64,000 nt of DNA, from the NCBI GenBank assembly GCA_037127315.1, contig JBBBDQ010000347.1, positions 627,501 through 691,500 of the forward strand, in the 5' to 3' direction. The position numbers and the translations under genes were made by a program. Below are positions 28,290-39,952 of the stretch, piece by piece. The notes beneath the pieces were generated by a model. It did not search any database, was not told the DNA's origin, and was given only the letters and a program-made list of their open reading frames with translations. Numbering within the stretch: position 1 is the stretch's first letter; the number at the start of each line of letters is the position of its first letter. This DNA comes from Ascarosepion bandense (taxonomy: Eukaryota; Mollusca; Cephalopoda; Sepiida; Sepiidae).

Positions 28290-28605
28290 GGTTATTTATA
28301 TATATGGGTCAGCGGTGCATTGTGGATAATCCTTCTAAAGTTTATTTTTGTGGAAGTGGTTTATTTATTTATTTGAATGAAATTATTTTTAATTTTTTGT
28401 ATATTTTTATTCTTTTCGGTTTTCGATATGAATTTTGTTTAATTATTTGGATTAGTTAACTATTTATTTATTTATTTTCTTTATTTTAGTTATTAATTTT
28501 CTATTTATTTATATTCTTTATTTTTCTTTTGTCTTTCTAAAGGTTGTTATAGCAGCAGTTGTTTTATAATTTGTTTATAATTTGCTTGGATTAAATTATT
28601 TGTTC

Positions 28606-28705
28606 TCTACAGTATTTACATTATTCAGACTATTGTTCTCATCTTTGTTGTCATTTCGAGGACATTTTGGCCGTTGTACGCTCCGGCCTTCTTCAGGTGC
28701 TAGAA
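28606..28705 (-). mobile_element. SINE family C 3' fragment
   Basis: On plus: ACAGTATTTACATTATTCAG, CATCTTTGTTGTCATTTCG and GTTGTACGCTCCGGCCTTCT, then TCAGGTGCTAG. These are the complement of the tail at 39760-39844. Confidence 0.65.
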
Positions 28706-28712
28706 CAAATGA

Positions 28713-29058
28713 ATGTTTGGGACTTACATATCTATGGACAGAGCATGTGAGCAATGACGAGGTGTTGGAAGGAATTGCAACGAAAAGAAAATAAATAGTG
28801 AGCATCAGGAAGAGACAACTGAAATTCCTGGGACATGCTTGGAGAACCTGATACTGACAGGGCAGATAGAGGGAAAAATATACAGCGGAAAGCAGCGTAT
28901 AACATATTTGACTGGCCTGAGCAGATGGATGACAGAACGGGGTTTGCGTGGTGTAACACGTGAAAGCGTGCTTAGTAACCACCTAAGATAGAGAGACGTG
29001 GAAAACCATGATGGCCTACGTCCTGAAAAGACAATGGACATAGAAGAAGAAGAAACCT
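28713..29058 (+). mobile_element. RTE-type LINE 3' end fragment, plus strand
   Basis: Reads LWTEHVSNDEVLEGIATKRK, then SIRKRQLKFLGHAW, TYLTGLSRWMTERGLRGVT-like text and WKTMMAYVLKRQWT, ending in (GAA)n. Stops interrupt. The order and text follow the C-terminus at 33955-34315. Confidence 0.8.
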
Positions 29059-29174
29059 AATGTCCAGCAAGGCTTTTCTACTAGAGTTCATATTGGAATT
29101 TCTTAAAATTTTAATGGTTTTCTCTAGTACTTCTGATGTTAATAGTTTTCTCTAGTGTTTTTTTATTCAGTTGT

Positions 29175-29443
29175 TCTTGTCCTTAAGGACACATGGCTCA
29201 GGGAATATATACGTTGGTTAGCTCCTGACTTGACTATTTGAGTTGTGAGTTCAATATCAGTCTACAGCAGTGGTGAACAAGTACTTTGGAGGGTTAGAAG
29301 GAGATAACTCATGATTTCAGATCGAGATTTTGCACAAGGAATGAGAATCATATACCCCAGTGATTGTAATAAAGAGTTCAGTTCAAAGTCGCTAGCACCT
29401 GAAGAAGGTCGGAGCGTACAACGTTAGAAACGTTATTGTGCAG

Positions 29444-29445
<2 letters not shown>
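29175..29445 (+). mobile_element. tRNA-derived SINE (family C), fuller copy
   Basis: The tRNA-like head has CACATGGCTCAGGGAATATA and TTGTGAGTTCAATATCAGTC (possible A and B boxes). The body has GGAGATAACTCATG and ATACCCCAGTGATTGTAATA, then CACCTGAAGAAGGTCGGAGC and GTACAACG. It ends against (TA)n at 29446. Confidence 0.65.

Positions 29446-29483
<38 letters not shown>
29446..29483. repeat. (TA)n microsatellite
   Basis: About 18 TA units at the SINE C end. Confidence 0.94.
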
Positions 29484-29487
<4 letters not shown>

Positions 29488-29641
29488 CACTACTCGGCGA
29501 CATAATTATTGCAACAGAATAAAATAGTAAGGCACTTTTAAAGAGCAAACACGCGGTGAGATCTTTCATATCTGGTAGTAAAGAGAATGAGGTGAGCCGA
29601 CGTTACCTGGTTCTTGCCGATGTCTCTCCATGCGCGTCTCA

Positions 29642-29643
<2 letters not shown>

Positions 29644-29691
<48 letters not shown>
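29644..29691. repeat. (TA)n microsatellite
   Basis: About 24 TA units. Confidence 0.95.
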
Positions 29692-29692
<1 letters not shown>

Positions 29693-29694
<2 letters not shown>

Positions 29695-30940
29695 TTCTTT
29701 ATTATAATAAAGAGAATTGACATGTATCAGTGAAAATTCCACGTCATTTCTGATTTAATTATTTTTTTCTTTATTTTTCATTCTGAAAGTAAACAGCTTC
29801 ATTGACCTTCTATGAAGTTTTCTACTTTCTGCTTTGGATAGTCCATTTTTATGAATTTTAAGGTATTTAATGAAATGTTTCAATATCAACAAAAATTAGG
29901 ATTGTAATGATTGTGTGGAAAACGATATGAAGAATCGGTTATTTTCAAATGGATTGGTATCAACTGAGAAACATCTGTTAATCGCAAGATGGCCAGAAAT
30001 TAAGAGAAAATTTCACGAGTAAAATGTATAAGTTTATGACGCTCTAATCAGCCAGCTGCAATGTCAATTTTTCTCTGTGTAACTTCTTCTCTCGAATCGC
30101 TTATTTGAAATACTTTCAGGGACTCTCTGTAGGTTTCTTGTCATCAACCTCTCATTTTGAAGTGATTAGCTTTGCCTTCATATCACTTTGAATTTTGAAT
30201 GGATGCAATAGAGACTTGACCTGATTAAGGAAGCCCACTCGAGAAATCACAATGAAATAATTTGATTTGTCGGATTGCAGTTGCTGTAGCAGGCGATGTA
30301 AATGATATTTGGTCAATAATTCAGTGGAAAGATGACTGCGTTTTATTCTTGGGTGAATGAACATAAAATAAAAAAAATATCAGTAGAGTTTAAGTTTTAA
30401 GTTAAGAGAATGCATTAAAATTACTTGTTGTTAGTGCTAGAGTATCTGGCTGAAATAATATTTAAGAAAACTCCAGGGAACTGGAATCTTAATCTACACT
30501 AAACAAGAGACTAAATCTATCTTTTTTGCTCAGTATATGACAGTGTTCATGAGTTCAGCCATGAAATATGTCTAATGTCAAAAATGTTGTTTGCATTTAG
30601 AAGTAAACGTAAGACAAAATCTGTCTCCTCCTCTCAGTCTATGACAATTATCCTGATGACATTTTTTGAATTTTTTTGGTAGCCTTGCATACTAGTAAGC
30701 CAGCCATGAGCTGACTCATTTGATAGTTCACTAATAGAAGAATTAACAAGTCAGAGGGCTTAAAATATTCAATGCGACGTGTATAAAGGCGACTATATTT
30801 TCCCGAATATTGGTGATATAGTCAACTTCAGTAGAGTGTCTGACTGGTGAGTGTTTATCTTTAACGTAGTTTCATTGAACACATTACGTAGTGTGCTATA
30901 TTCTATATTATTAAACTATGATAGACATGGTCCACCATAG
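29693..30940. other. No recognised feature; one 70-codon frame
   Basis: About 1.2 kb of AT-rich sequence. A minus-strand frame with an ATG (30364-30152) follows a T-rich tract ending CCCAAG, which could be a splice acceptor. The peptide (RIKRSHLSTELLTKYHLHRL and on) has no family I recognise. A gene is not claimed. Confidence 0.35.
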
Positions 30941-30941
30941 T

Positions 30942-31030
30942 TTATTCAACATTTAGACTATTATTCTCATTTTTGTTGTCGTTAACACAATATTTCATTT
31001 CTTGTTTACTCCGACATTCTGTAGGTGAAT
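30942..31030 (-). mobile_element. SINE family C tail relic
   Basis: TTTAGACTATTATTCTCATT, TTTGTTGTCG and a diverged CCGACATTCTGTAGGTG parallel the fragment at 28606-28705. Confidence 0.45.
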
Positions 31031-31418
31031 ATCGATCTTGGTAGCTTACAATGATTTCTGAACTAGATCTTTTTATTTACCTAAAGCAAGGAATAGATAT
31101 TTAGTAGCTGAGATCTGTGCTTTTGTTAAGTTTGAAGTTACTAAATTACTGTTCTGTTTTAGGCTATTAAATTTCTCTCCTCTTTTAACCTAGTAAATTT
31201 TTGTTCTGTTTTAACCTACTAAATTTCTATCATTCGCTTTTGTTTCAAATGACTGTAACAAAAATTCCAAAAATAAATATACTGTAGCAAATTTCCTTTT
31301 TTATGTGGGGTACTCTGTAGTTCCATTGCTAAGGTCGAGGGAAATCATATGTTTCATAATTTTATTTGGTACTGATAAGTTTTTGCTCGTGCGTTTCTAC
31401 TGAGTGCGAGTACACTTT

Positions 31419-31657
31419 CAGTCAGTTAAGTGCCATACGTGATACACGCTTGGACGATCATAATTGACTAGGCAGAATATTTTCACGCATTGCCATTACT
31501 TTCTTCGATAGACTGGCTACCAATCAAGGCTATAGAACCCAATCTAACTTTTATTTGACTCATAGCTAGAAGAAAAAGAGGGATTAATAATTTTTCCAAG
31601 GTTTTTTGTGTATGCAACGAATTCAACCGAGCCGATAACCAATGCATCATAACGTAC
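31419..31657 (-). mobile_element. SINE family A, decayed
   Basis: On plus: AGTCAGTTAAGTGCCATACG, CTATAGAACCCAATCTAAC and head end GATAACCAATGCATCATAAC. The B-box region is shortened. It abuts another copy in the same orientation. Confidence 0.82.
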
Positions 31658-31658
31658 T

Positions 31659-31941
31659 CAGTCAGTTGTGCCGTACGTGATATACGCTTGGGCGATCATG
31701 TTTCGAAAGAGACATGATTAACGGGGCAGAAGATTATCCTGCAGTAGGCTAGTAGACTGGTAGCCAACCAAGGCTATAGAAACCAATTTGTCCTGTTATT
31801 TAACCCATAGCTGGAGGGAAGAGATAGATTAATACCTTTCACAAGGGAATTTGCCAGTAAGGGGATGGAAGGAATTTAAGTGGAATTCTAACTCGCCTTC
31901 GCCGAATTCTCGTTCCGAGCCGATATCCACTGCACCACACA
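31659..31941 (-). mobile_element. tRNA-derived SINE (family A)
   Basis: On plus: CAGTCAGTTGTGCCGTACGT, CATGTTTCGAAAGAGACATG, TTTAACCCATAGCTGGAGGG and head GCCGATATCCACTGCACCAC. Head to tail with the previous copy. Confidence 0.88.
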
Positions 31942-32164
31942 AATTATAAAATATTTATATAACAAAGTTCACAAACCTACAATTTTATATACTTCGCCGG
32001 TAATCCACTACGCATTAAGATTTAATAAAGTGTTCAGTTGAGAATTCCATGCAGATTACCAAGATCAATATACATTTAATGAAGTAGACAACGGCTGAAA
32101 CATTGTAATATCAATAACGAAAATGAAGGACAGTTGTCAGAATATAAATCGTGTAAATTTTGAC

Positions 32165-32510
32165 AGTGCTGCTGATCTGAGAGGTGTCAATTGTCTGAAT
32201 TCATTGCTTTTGAAACCTCATCTTTATTCTCTGGAAACCTAAGAAACTAATACATTATAAGTGAAAATTCGAAGAAGCAATGTCTGGTGAAATGGTGGGT
32301 ACGGTTACACATCCAAGCAAATTTGCAACAATGTTTGTAGGGTCGCCAAAGAAAAATGAGGCTTGTTGTTATCCTGATGGAGAAGAACACCTTTCTTGCT
32401 CGCCAATTGTGCGCGTTTTTCTTGAATTGTTGTCTTTAATTTGCCTATTTGTATACGGTCAACTTTCGGAATAAATTGACATGTAACTTGGAATAATCTC
32501 ATAATACACT
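32165..32510 (-). pseudogene. mariner-type transposase fragment
   Basis: The minus strand reads KTTIQEKRAQLASKKGVLLH and QDNNKPHFSLATLQTLLQIC (the HQDN aspartate is the second catalytic residue of the mariner DD34D triad). After a stop and frameshift it reads YPPF, SPDIASSNFHL (third catalytic aspartate) and KDEVSKAMNS. The N-terminal half and terminal repeats are not visible. Recognition rests on the spacing of HQDN and SPDIA, which fits the family. Confidence 0.78.
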
Positions 32511-32515
32511 ATTCA

Positions 32516-33054
32516 TTTCTAATCCCACCAGAGAAATAGCATGATTTTCTTCGGATGAAGACCTGCTTTGGGTGTGGTTAAGGTTTTCTAATATTCCTTA
32601 TCTCATGATCCTTTTACCTGAACATTGTTGCAAACAATTCATTTCTGATCACTCTTCACAACTTGCTTAAAAATTGGTGAATTTTTATTGCTTTTATAAA
32701 TCACAGATAGAAACGCGATTCAAAATATTATTTTCACTAAGATCATGTGATACCCAAACGTAGCGGTTTAAGTCCCCAATTTTCAAGTGTCCCAGTTTAG
32801 TTTGGTAAATTTAGTGTTTCGAACAATTTCCACGCTGTATAATGTGGGTTATTTTTAATCAGTATCTTGAGATGGTTGTTATCTATAATGGGTGATTTGC
32901 CTGAGCATTCGTCATCAATAAAGACATTTAAATTTTCCTTATCATGAGATAGTTTAAAACAGCGGCAGTATACCGGAAAACCTAAGCAAATTAGATTTCA
33001 TAGCATTACCTAAGAAGTTATGTGCAAAGAAATGTAAACTCCACTGAAAAATCA
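32516..33054. other. No recognised feature
   Basis: AT-rich, without a match. Confidence 0.45.
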
Positions 33055-34315
33055 GTTTAATGAGCTACATAAAAAAACTTACCATCTGGATTCAAATTAA
33101 TGAAGCGCGTAGGGGAATTAGCCAGGAGATAGGACAAGAACAGTGTGGCTTTGTTAAAGATACCAGAGTGATAACTGAAAGAACAATAGAAATGCAGAAG
33201 GGCCTCCATCTCTGCCCTATAGACTATGTAAAGAGATTTGACAAAGTACGCCTCAAAGACTTGATAGAGATGCCCGAAAAACTCGTTATTTTCGGAAAAG
33301 ACATTAGGGTAAAAATAATATATATTGGTAGCAAACAGCTTGAGTATGAATAAGAAATTAATTCAGAAGACATGCAAAAATAGAAAGAGGCTTAAGACAA
33401 GGAGGTGTTTTCTCAACGGATCTATTCAATTTATACAGCGAAACAATTATGAGAGAAATAATACCCTTGCCAGGATTCGTCATTGGCGGCCACAATCTTA
33501 AAAATATAAGACAAGCAGATGATACAGTGTTATTTGGAGACGTGGAAAGGAGAATGCAGGATATTCTACAGATGGTACCAAGAGAAAGCAAGAAGAAAGG
33601 ACTAAGCATAAACTTCAAGAAAACAGAATGCATGGTCATCAGCAAAATGAAGACTCCAAAATGCCAACTACAAATCGGATAAGCTAAAATAAAACAGGTA
33701 AATAAATGAAAATTTTTAGGAAGTGTGCTGACAGGGGATGGAAAGTGTGATGTTCAAATTCAAAGACACATTGGCATGGTCAAGGATGCATTTCGAAATC
33801 TAACCAGAGTACTGAAAAACAGGAAAATCTCATTAGAAACAAACAAAATATCGCTGGATTGCGATGTGATATACGTGCTTCTGTATGGCAGTGAATGTTA
33901 GATGATCACCTCAAGGATGAAGGAGAGGCTTGAGGCAGCAGAAACGTGGATTTACAGAAGGATGCTGAGAATACCATAGAATGACCACGTGATTAACGAC
34001 GACGTTGGAAAAGATGGAAACGAGGAGAAAACTCATATTTAACATAAGAAAGAGACAGATGAGGTTTCTGGAACATGTAATGAGGAAGGAGGGTATGGAG
34101 AATTTAATACTCACAGGACGGGTAAAGGGAAAATGAGACAGAGTAAAGAAGCGCCAGACCTACTTGATAAGCCTGATCAAATGTATGGCAGAGCTGAGTT
34201 TGGGAGAGAAACCAAGAGAAATAATTTTGAGAGCGACATGAATAAGAGTCAATTAGAATTTCATGACCACCTACGTCCTGAAGGAACACGGCAGATAATG
34301 AAGAATTTGAAGTAG
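33055..34315 (+). mobile_element. RTE-type LINE, 5'-truncated, longest copy in window
   Basis: Begins in the reverse-transcriptase palm (MSYIKKLTIWI, then ISQEIGQEQCGFVKDTRV) and runs to the C-terminus (HVLKE-type end, then a GAA-rich tail) at about 34315. The 5' endonuclease is missing. Frameshifts occur near 33354 and 33680 and at several places after 33900. Confidence 0.85.
33060..34313 (+). pseudogene. RTE reverse transcriptase pseudogene
   Basis: Motif A reads IDYVKRFDKV (about 33215-33245, first catalytic aspartate kept, usual KAFD altered to KRFD). After a frameshift come RGLRQGGVFSTDLFNLYSE-like codons, and motif C reads IRQADDTVLFG (about 33505-33535), with Q for the usual Y of YADD. 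Further on are KKGLSINFKKTECMVISK, DVQIQRHIGMVKDAFRNLTR, DVIYVLLYGSEC, the RMLRIP-NDHVINDDV region and the LKEHG-type terminus. Multiple lesions; not functional. Confidence 0.82.
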
Positions 34316-34394
34316 ACTCTAATAGAAAATGTAAGTATATTATATTTTTCGTAAAATTAGAGGTGTTCTAACATCATGAAGAGGATAACCCTTC

Positions 34395-34985
34395 CAGTGA
34401 AACGTACTCGGTATGAAGATAAATTGCATTCTCGTCCTGGGTTTGACAATAAACCTCATCCGGCAGCAAGGCCTCTAATTGGGATGTTTTGTGTAACGTG
34501 AAACCATTGTTGTTGTTTTCAGGTTTACCTTGAACAGTGGTAGTAGCACCAGTAGAGACTCAGCTATAGTCAAATAGTTAACACTTCCGAGACTGGAGTC
34601 AAATTACTATAAAAATATAAAAATAGATCCTTATTGCGAAAAATTTAGCAAGAAGAAATTTGGAGAAGGAAATATGACCAGCAACACTTTTCTGAAAAAA
34701 AAATATTACCATCAATTTATTAATGAAGGAAAAATATTGCTAACACCACATTTTAAAGAAAGAAAATAGCATATGAACAGCAATAAATTTAGGAAAAAAT
34801 GCATATAACAGTGACACATCTAACTCTCGACAAAACCCTCTTTACAAAGAAACGCCAATGAAACCTGAGCTACAAACTAATTATTTAATAAGAATACAGG
34901 AATCTATTGTAAAAATCTTATCGGCATTAAATAACCCATTAATATTGATATGGAATTAAACAAAATGAACCAAACACCGTCTGCA
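34395..34985 (+). repeat. Unclassified dispersed repeat F, copy 2
   Basis: Parallel in order to 5555-6030: GAAGATAAATTGCATTC, GGCCTCTAATTGG, a GTGGTAGTAGCACC block, repeated ATGACCAGCAACA-like and ATTGCTAACA units, CGACAAAACCCTCTTTACAA, TTAAATAACCCATTAATA and a CCAAACACCGT end. AGCAA-TA-rich subrepeats (about 34680-34830) are a further feature. Confidence 0.6.
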
Positions 34986-34989
34986 AAAT

Positions 34990-36230
34990 TCCTTCGTCAT
35001 CCAAACACTATTCTTTTCTTGCTGTCTATTCTTTTAAAATTATCTCTCTAGTTTGACGATGCTGGCCATTTTTAAACTGCCTTGGCACAGTGCCAGACAT
35101 TTGAATTGGGCACTGGACAAAGAAATTACCTGTCTCACGCCAGATTTCCTCTATCAAGTTTAGTACAATCTGTATTATCGCTCTGTAGTGAATGATTTCG
35201 AACGTACTGTGTCTAGAACTAACGTAGGAAATAAAGCTAAAACATGTCTGTCCTGCCGTGTAGTGACACCTGCCTATTTGTCTCTGTCTATGTCTATACC
35301 CACAGGGTTGGACATCAGTTCCTTAGTTGTTTTTTTTTTTGCATTGGCTTAGCGTTTATATTTAAATTAAATCTGATGGAAAATATTAACCACGGAATCA
35401 AACGCCATTTTTTCGAATATAAAATGTATGATGTTTTTTTTAGAAAATTGCATTAAACTTGATATCTTTTTTATATGAAGTTTTGAATGTTCGGTTTAGA
35501 ATCAAGCAGGTGAATGTTTTAGCTAATACACAGCCTGTATTTTTTCCCTTTAAATCATTTGAAGTATTAAGTAGGATCACCAGTATTTTATCTTTTTGTT
35601 TATCAATTTTTATAAACTTGTTAAAAGTACTGAACGTCTAACTGTACTTTTAATGTTTCCCTGCGTTTTGATGACTTTTCACAGACGGCCGACGATCAAA
35701 TCACACGCACAACTTTAACTTTGGTCCATAGAGCTCGGTTTCTGGGGCCCACATCCACCGTAATTTTAAACAGCGTTTCCCGTAAGTCACCAAAATTAAG
35801 CCATGTCGAACATGGCCAGTATCTAGAAAACTGAGATCTTGAGAAGAAGATGTTGTAAAAGCTTGGCGTGCAGGTAGTTTAACGGATAATGGTTCGAAAT
35901 TCTTAATCGCCTAGCTAAGTTACGTTGCTCGTTGTCTTGATCATATACATTTACGTGAAATTAGCATTTGCAAAGGTATGTATCAAAATGTTATCCCTTA
36001 TTCTTCTTGTATCACTAACCAAGTGTTATGAACCTATCGATCACAGTGAAACCTAGGGCTTCGACGATCACTCATAGTTAACAAGGCGGTCATCGCTGCT
36101 TCTCTAACTCCTCTCTTATACAAGTGTTAGCCCAAAGCAAACACATTTATCTTCTAGGCAAAGTACACTGGTTGCTTCTGTAACTTGTCTTTAATAGAAA
36201 TAGGGTTGTTAAACTTACGCAAAATATCTT
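34990..36230. other. No recognised feature
   Basis: About 1.2 kb. A G+C-richer patch at about 35680-35830 stands out, but I see no frame or RNA in it. Confidence 0.4.
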
Positions 36231-36232
36231 TA

Positions 36233-36356
36233 TCCTCCGAACAAGGTAAACTGGTTGTCAATCAAGGCTATACACAACAATCTGTTCTGCTATTTAACCC
36301 CAAAATGAGGTAGAAGTAATGGATTAATACCTTTCCCAAGGGTATTTGTGCAGTTG
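36233..36356 (-). mobile_element. SINE family A central fragment
   Basis: On plus: GTAAACTGGTTGTCAATCAA, CAATCTGTTCTGCTATTTAA and TTAATACCTTTCCCAAGGGT. Only the body is present. Confidence 0.75.
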
Positions 36357-36639
36357 TTCAAAAATTTTAATAATTTTTATTTATTTGAGTATTAGTGCTC
36401 TTTTAAATTTAAAGAAAAGGAATGACAAAAATTGCTTGTAATCAACAGCACGTATATATTTTTGTGTATCCCTTTTTAACAGTACAACCGAATGGATTGC
36501 GTATGTATAGGTTAAACAATTAGAGTGTGATTATCTTGCTGACAGAAGCTTATATTGTTTTATGTCTATTTGAAAATTGTAGTAGTCGGCCTAATAAAGA
36601 AAGCAGAAAGTTGCGCATCTAAACTGTTGCGGAGTTCTC

Positions 36640-36976
36640 CCTTTTCATAAAGGTGGACACATCCAGAGTATATTCATAATACTGCTATAGATGCGAGACT
36701 GGAGAATTCCGCGTTTTCTCGCGGTAAATCCTTTGACACTGTCAATTTCTCTGCCTCCGGTCGGAGAGTATGAACCCAGTGGTGGGGTGGTAAATAAATA
36801 CGGAATTCCGCGTTTTCTCGTGGTAATTCCTTTGACATTGTCAGCGCTTTCCTCCGGGCAGAGAGCATGAAACCAGTCGTGGCTCCGCCGAAGGGTAGAG
36901 TCACGACTGGGCAAAATTAGACAGATATTTTTTAATTGGATATATGGCTCGCAGTACCCACGTTAAGAAGGCCTCA
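36640..36976 (+). repeat. Internal 3' part of LTR-like element, 110-bp partial duplication
   Basis: The block GAATTCCGCGTTTTCTCG...TTTGACANTGTCA...GAGAGNATGAA-CCAGT occurs at about 36704 and again at about 36801. The second copy continues with CCGAAGGGTAGAGTCACGAC and TGGGCAAAATTAGACAGATA, shared with the two tandem units at 55119-55612. Confidence 0.6.
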
Positions 36977-37316
36977 TGTCACATTTTGCCCTAGTGGTGG
37001 GGGGTAAAATATACTGAATACCACGTTTTCATAGAGAGTAACCGGAGAATACTAGAGTCCAGAGAGAGATTAGCAGTCAGTACAAATTAGTTCATAGTAG
37101 CACTGTGCTCTACTCATCAAGAAAATTATAACGCAGTATCCGTCAGTTTCCGACGCGGGTATACTGAATATACTACGGCTTCACCTCAAGAGACTTGTAC
37201 ATATACTTTTTACCAACCCTTATTCCTGTACTACTAGTCTTCATTCAAGTACTTACGATAATACAATTATTTTCTATCTCATTTTTTGTGCGGGCCCATA
37301 CCTGGGATCCGCAACA
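36977..37316 (+). mobile_element. Candidate LTR, 340 bp
   Basis: Starts TGTCACATTTTGCCCTAGTG and ends CCTGGGATCCGCAACA, so it has TG...CA ends. The start recurs at 16437, 55318 and 55561, each preceded by related sequence. No second LTR and no target duplication could be found, so it may be a single surviving LTR. Confidence 0.45.
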
Positions 37317-37701
37317 TAAACAAACTAATCGGTAAGCATATATTTGTAATAAAAAAAAAACTGCAATAATTATACGAAAATGTGAATAATTAGTTAAATA
37401 TGAAAATTTCAGTTTTGTTTTGTACTATGTGTTCGAACAAACAACCCTGGTCAAAGTTTGACTGAAAGACTAGCAATTAAGCAAAAATTCATTATATTCT
37501 AGATGGTTCCAAATGAAGCTAAAATTTAAAATGTATTCTTTAGAATATTGGCTCCAAGATATCTTAGTAAGATTTCAATATTCGTTGACCAATTCAAAAC
37601 TCTGTAAATAATTACCTTGGACATACCACCACGTAGTAGGAAGGTAGACAAACGTTGCACCTCTCAGACCAGAGTTCATTTCGATCTCATTTAAACGCAT
37701 C

Positions 37702-37705
<4 letters not shown>

Positions 37706-37743
<38 letters not shown>
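37706..37743. repeat. (GT)n microsatellite
   Basis: About 18 GT units just before repeat G copy 2. Confidence 0.95.
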
Positions 37744-37744
<1 letters not shown>

Positions 37745-37965
37745 TGTGATGAAGTTTACCGTAACGGTTGTTGTTTTTTCAGTGGTTTTTACTGATAAAA
37801 TATATTTTGGCAAGCAGATTTTTATCGTAAAGTGCTCGATATCGGGTTGGAGATAATGTTGATAAGCACAAAAGGTTTGTCACTTAAACTGAGCAGGTTC
37901 ATGCCGACTTCAAAGTTTCATGAGGACACCGTTATGATGTTGTCATTCATGAGAGCTGGTATATA
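37744..37965. repeat. Dispersed repeat G, copy 2
   Basis: Contains GTTGTTTTTTCAGTGGTTTT, ACTGATAAAATATATTTTGG and CTGAGCAGGTTCATGCC, then ACACCGTTATGATGTTGTCA. It matches 10657-10775 directly and 10855-10925 in inverse. Confidence 0.6.
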
Positions 37966-37967
37966 TA

Positions 37968-38012
<45 letters not shown>

Positions 38013-38050
38013 AATATTCTCATCATATATATATATATAAATATATATAA
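37960..38050. repeat. (TA)n microsatellite, interrupted
   Basis: TA tract with short breaks at about 37970 and 38010-38025. Confidence 0.93.
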
Positions 38051-38823
38051 TGGAAATATAGTTTGAATGTATGCAATAATTATGTGTTAATATCTTCAAC
38101 AGATCCCATATGAATGTAAATGAGTACACTGAGGTTGATGCCAAGGAGTGCCATTCCCTTTTGTGCTTAAAAAATCTTCAAGCCATCCGTGCATGTTTTG
38201 ACTCACTTATTTATATATGCTGGTAGATGTTGAATTATGGATAGAAAGTCTATTGCGTAATTATAACAATTATTAGATAAGCGGTAACTATTATGGTCTA
38301 GGGGTTACTGAGTAGAAATTTTGGGGTCCTTCTAATCTTATTTAAACATCTTTAAAAGTCTTTCTTGTTAACTTTTTACTTAATATTTATTATTTATTAT
38401 ATCACTATTTATTATTACTGAATAGTTTTATTATACCTACATGGGTTTATGCGTACATTTGTAGTTTGTTAATTTCCTTACTATGGACGATTACGTCTAT
38501 AATAGTTAAAGATTTATCTGCTTGTTTACTTTATATAATATGTTTGTGTATTCTCTGTGATTCATGGGTGGATTGTGGGTACATTTTTCTTCTTTTTAAC
38601 TTGATAGGATATTATTTATCTCAGGTTACTATTTTGGTTATAACTTTATTCCAATCGTGATCCTTAACATCAAACTAATGCACAGTATTTAGTTTCACCG
38701 TTTATTAATATTATTTATTTATTTGTTTGTTTGTTGCATGATTGCTTCTCCCACAACGAATGTTTCTGAAGAAGCGTTTGATGAGAGAAGTTCCTTTAAA
38801 GAAAAAGAAAGCAGTCCATCATT

Positions 38824-38825
<2 letters not shown>
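38051..38825. other. No recognised feature
   Basis: T-rich DNA without a match. Confidence 0.45.

Positions 38826-38827
<2 letters not shown>

Positions 38828-38896
<69 letters not shown>
38828..38896. repeat. (CT)n-(TA)n microsatellite
   Basis: About 16 CT units followed by about 18 TA units. Confidence 0.96.
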
Positions 38897-38899
<3 letters not shown>

Positions 38900-39060
38900 A
38901 TCCGCAGACAGATCTGTTTTGCTGTATCACAGCTCATCAGTACGGTTAGACTCCGATTGCTTTTAACCCAGGACTGAAACCCGACCGAAGTGGCGTCAGT
39001 CGCCGATTCTACCTCCGGGCTATGGGCGCTCGGTAGAAGAAGGCAGACTTTTTAGTATGT
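38897..39060 (-). mobile_element. tRNA-derived SINE (family B, variant with CTGCGG tail)
   Basis: On plus: GTCATCCGCAGACAGATCTG, TTTTGCTGTATCACAGCTCA, TCAGTACGGTTAGACTCCGA, CCAGGACTGAAACCCGACCG (B box, complement) and TACCTCCGGGCTATGGGCGC (A box, complement). Confidence 0.8.
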
Positions 39061-39149
39061 ATATTAAAATTATACACGCCCAATAGCCAGAGTGCTCTAA
39101 TTCATTAGTGAATGCAAAGTAAAAGAAAGCACACCGTCATTTTAAAGCA

Positions 39150-39152
<3 letters not shown>

Positions 39153-39190
<38 letters not shown>

Positions 39191-39235
39191 GTCATGTGTG
39201 TGTGTGTGTGTGTATGTGTGTGTTCGTGTGTGTGC
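39153..39235. repeat. (TA)n then (GT)n microsatellite
   Basis: About 16 TA units, a 10-nt spacer, then interrupted GT units. Confidence 0.94.
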
Positions 39236-39579
39236 CCACACGCGTAGAAATTTTGTCGCCAAATCGAGACTGCTGGACATCTAAAATTATCTGCAGTCTT
39301 ATAAGGTGGCACCCGAAACCTTACGCCAATAACTTTCTGAAAAACGTAGTTCCAAAAATAAGTAGTTCTACTTATCACGCCATCAAAAGTCGACACAGCT
39401 CGAGTGAAAGATGAGGAAACAAGAAATAAGTAAGAAAGATTTGAAAAGTAGCATACCCAATCTTAACACTCTTACCGGGTCTGAAATATTGACACTTTGG
39501 AGTTTTTAATAATTGTGCCTTTGTTTGGCTACTGATTAATATTGTATTTGTTTATATTTCTGAGATGAGGTAGTATTTA

Positions 39580-39844
39580 CAGTATTTACATTATTCGTAG
39601 TATTGTCCTCATCTTTGTTGCACTATGTGCGACGTTTAGCAAGGTTAGAGGGAGTTAACTCATGACTTTTAAGCGGGCTATTACCACTACTTGCAATGAA
39701 TGAGGAAGATATACCCCAGTGATTATAATAAAGGATTCAATTCGATATTCCTAGCACTTGAAAAAAGCCGGAGCGTACAACAGCCGAAATGTCGTACAAA
39801 TGCCAACAAATATGTGGACTATAGTCTGAATAATGTAAATACTG
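39580..39844. mobile_element. SINE family C-related element with terminal inverted repeats
   Basis: CAGTATTTACATTATTC at 39580-39596 is repeated in inverse as GAATAATGTAAATACTG at 39828-39844. Weaker complementarity extends to about 40 bp. The interior has GGGAGTTAACTCATG, ATACCCCAGTGATTATAATA and GCCGGAGCGTACAACAGCCG, shared with 29175-29445 and 28606-28705. Confidence 0.65.
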
Positions 39845-39952
39845 ATAAATGTTGTACGTGTAAATTTCATTAATGTACCTGAATGTAACGCGATATTAAG
39901 AGAAACTGACTGAGTTATAAATATCATTGATTCCGAAAATGACAGAAGAAAG

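Noticed and set aside
36645..36914. 89- and 76-codon minus frames
   Set aside because: They lie in the duplicated LTR-related block and reflect it. No known protein text.
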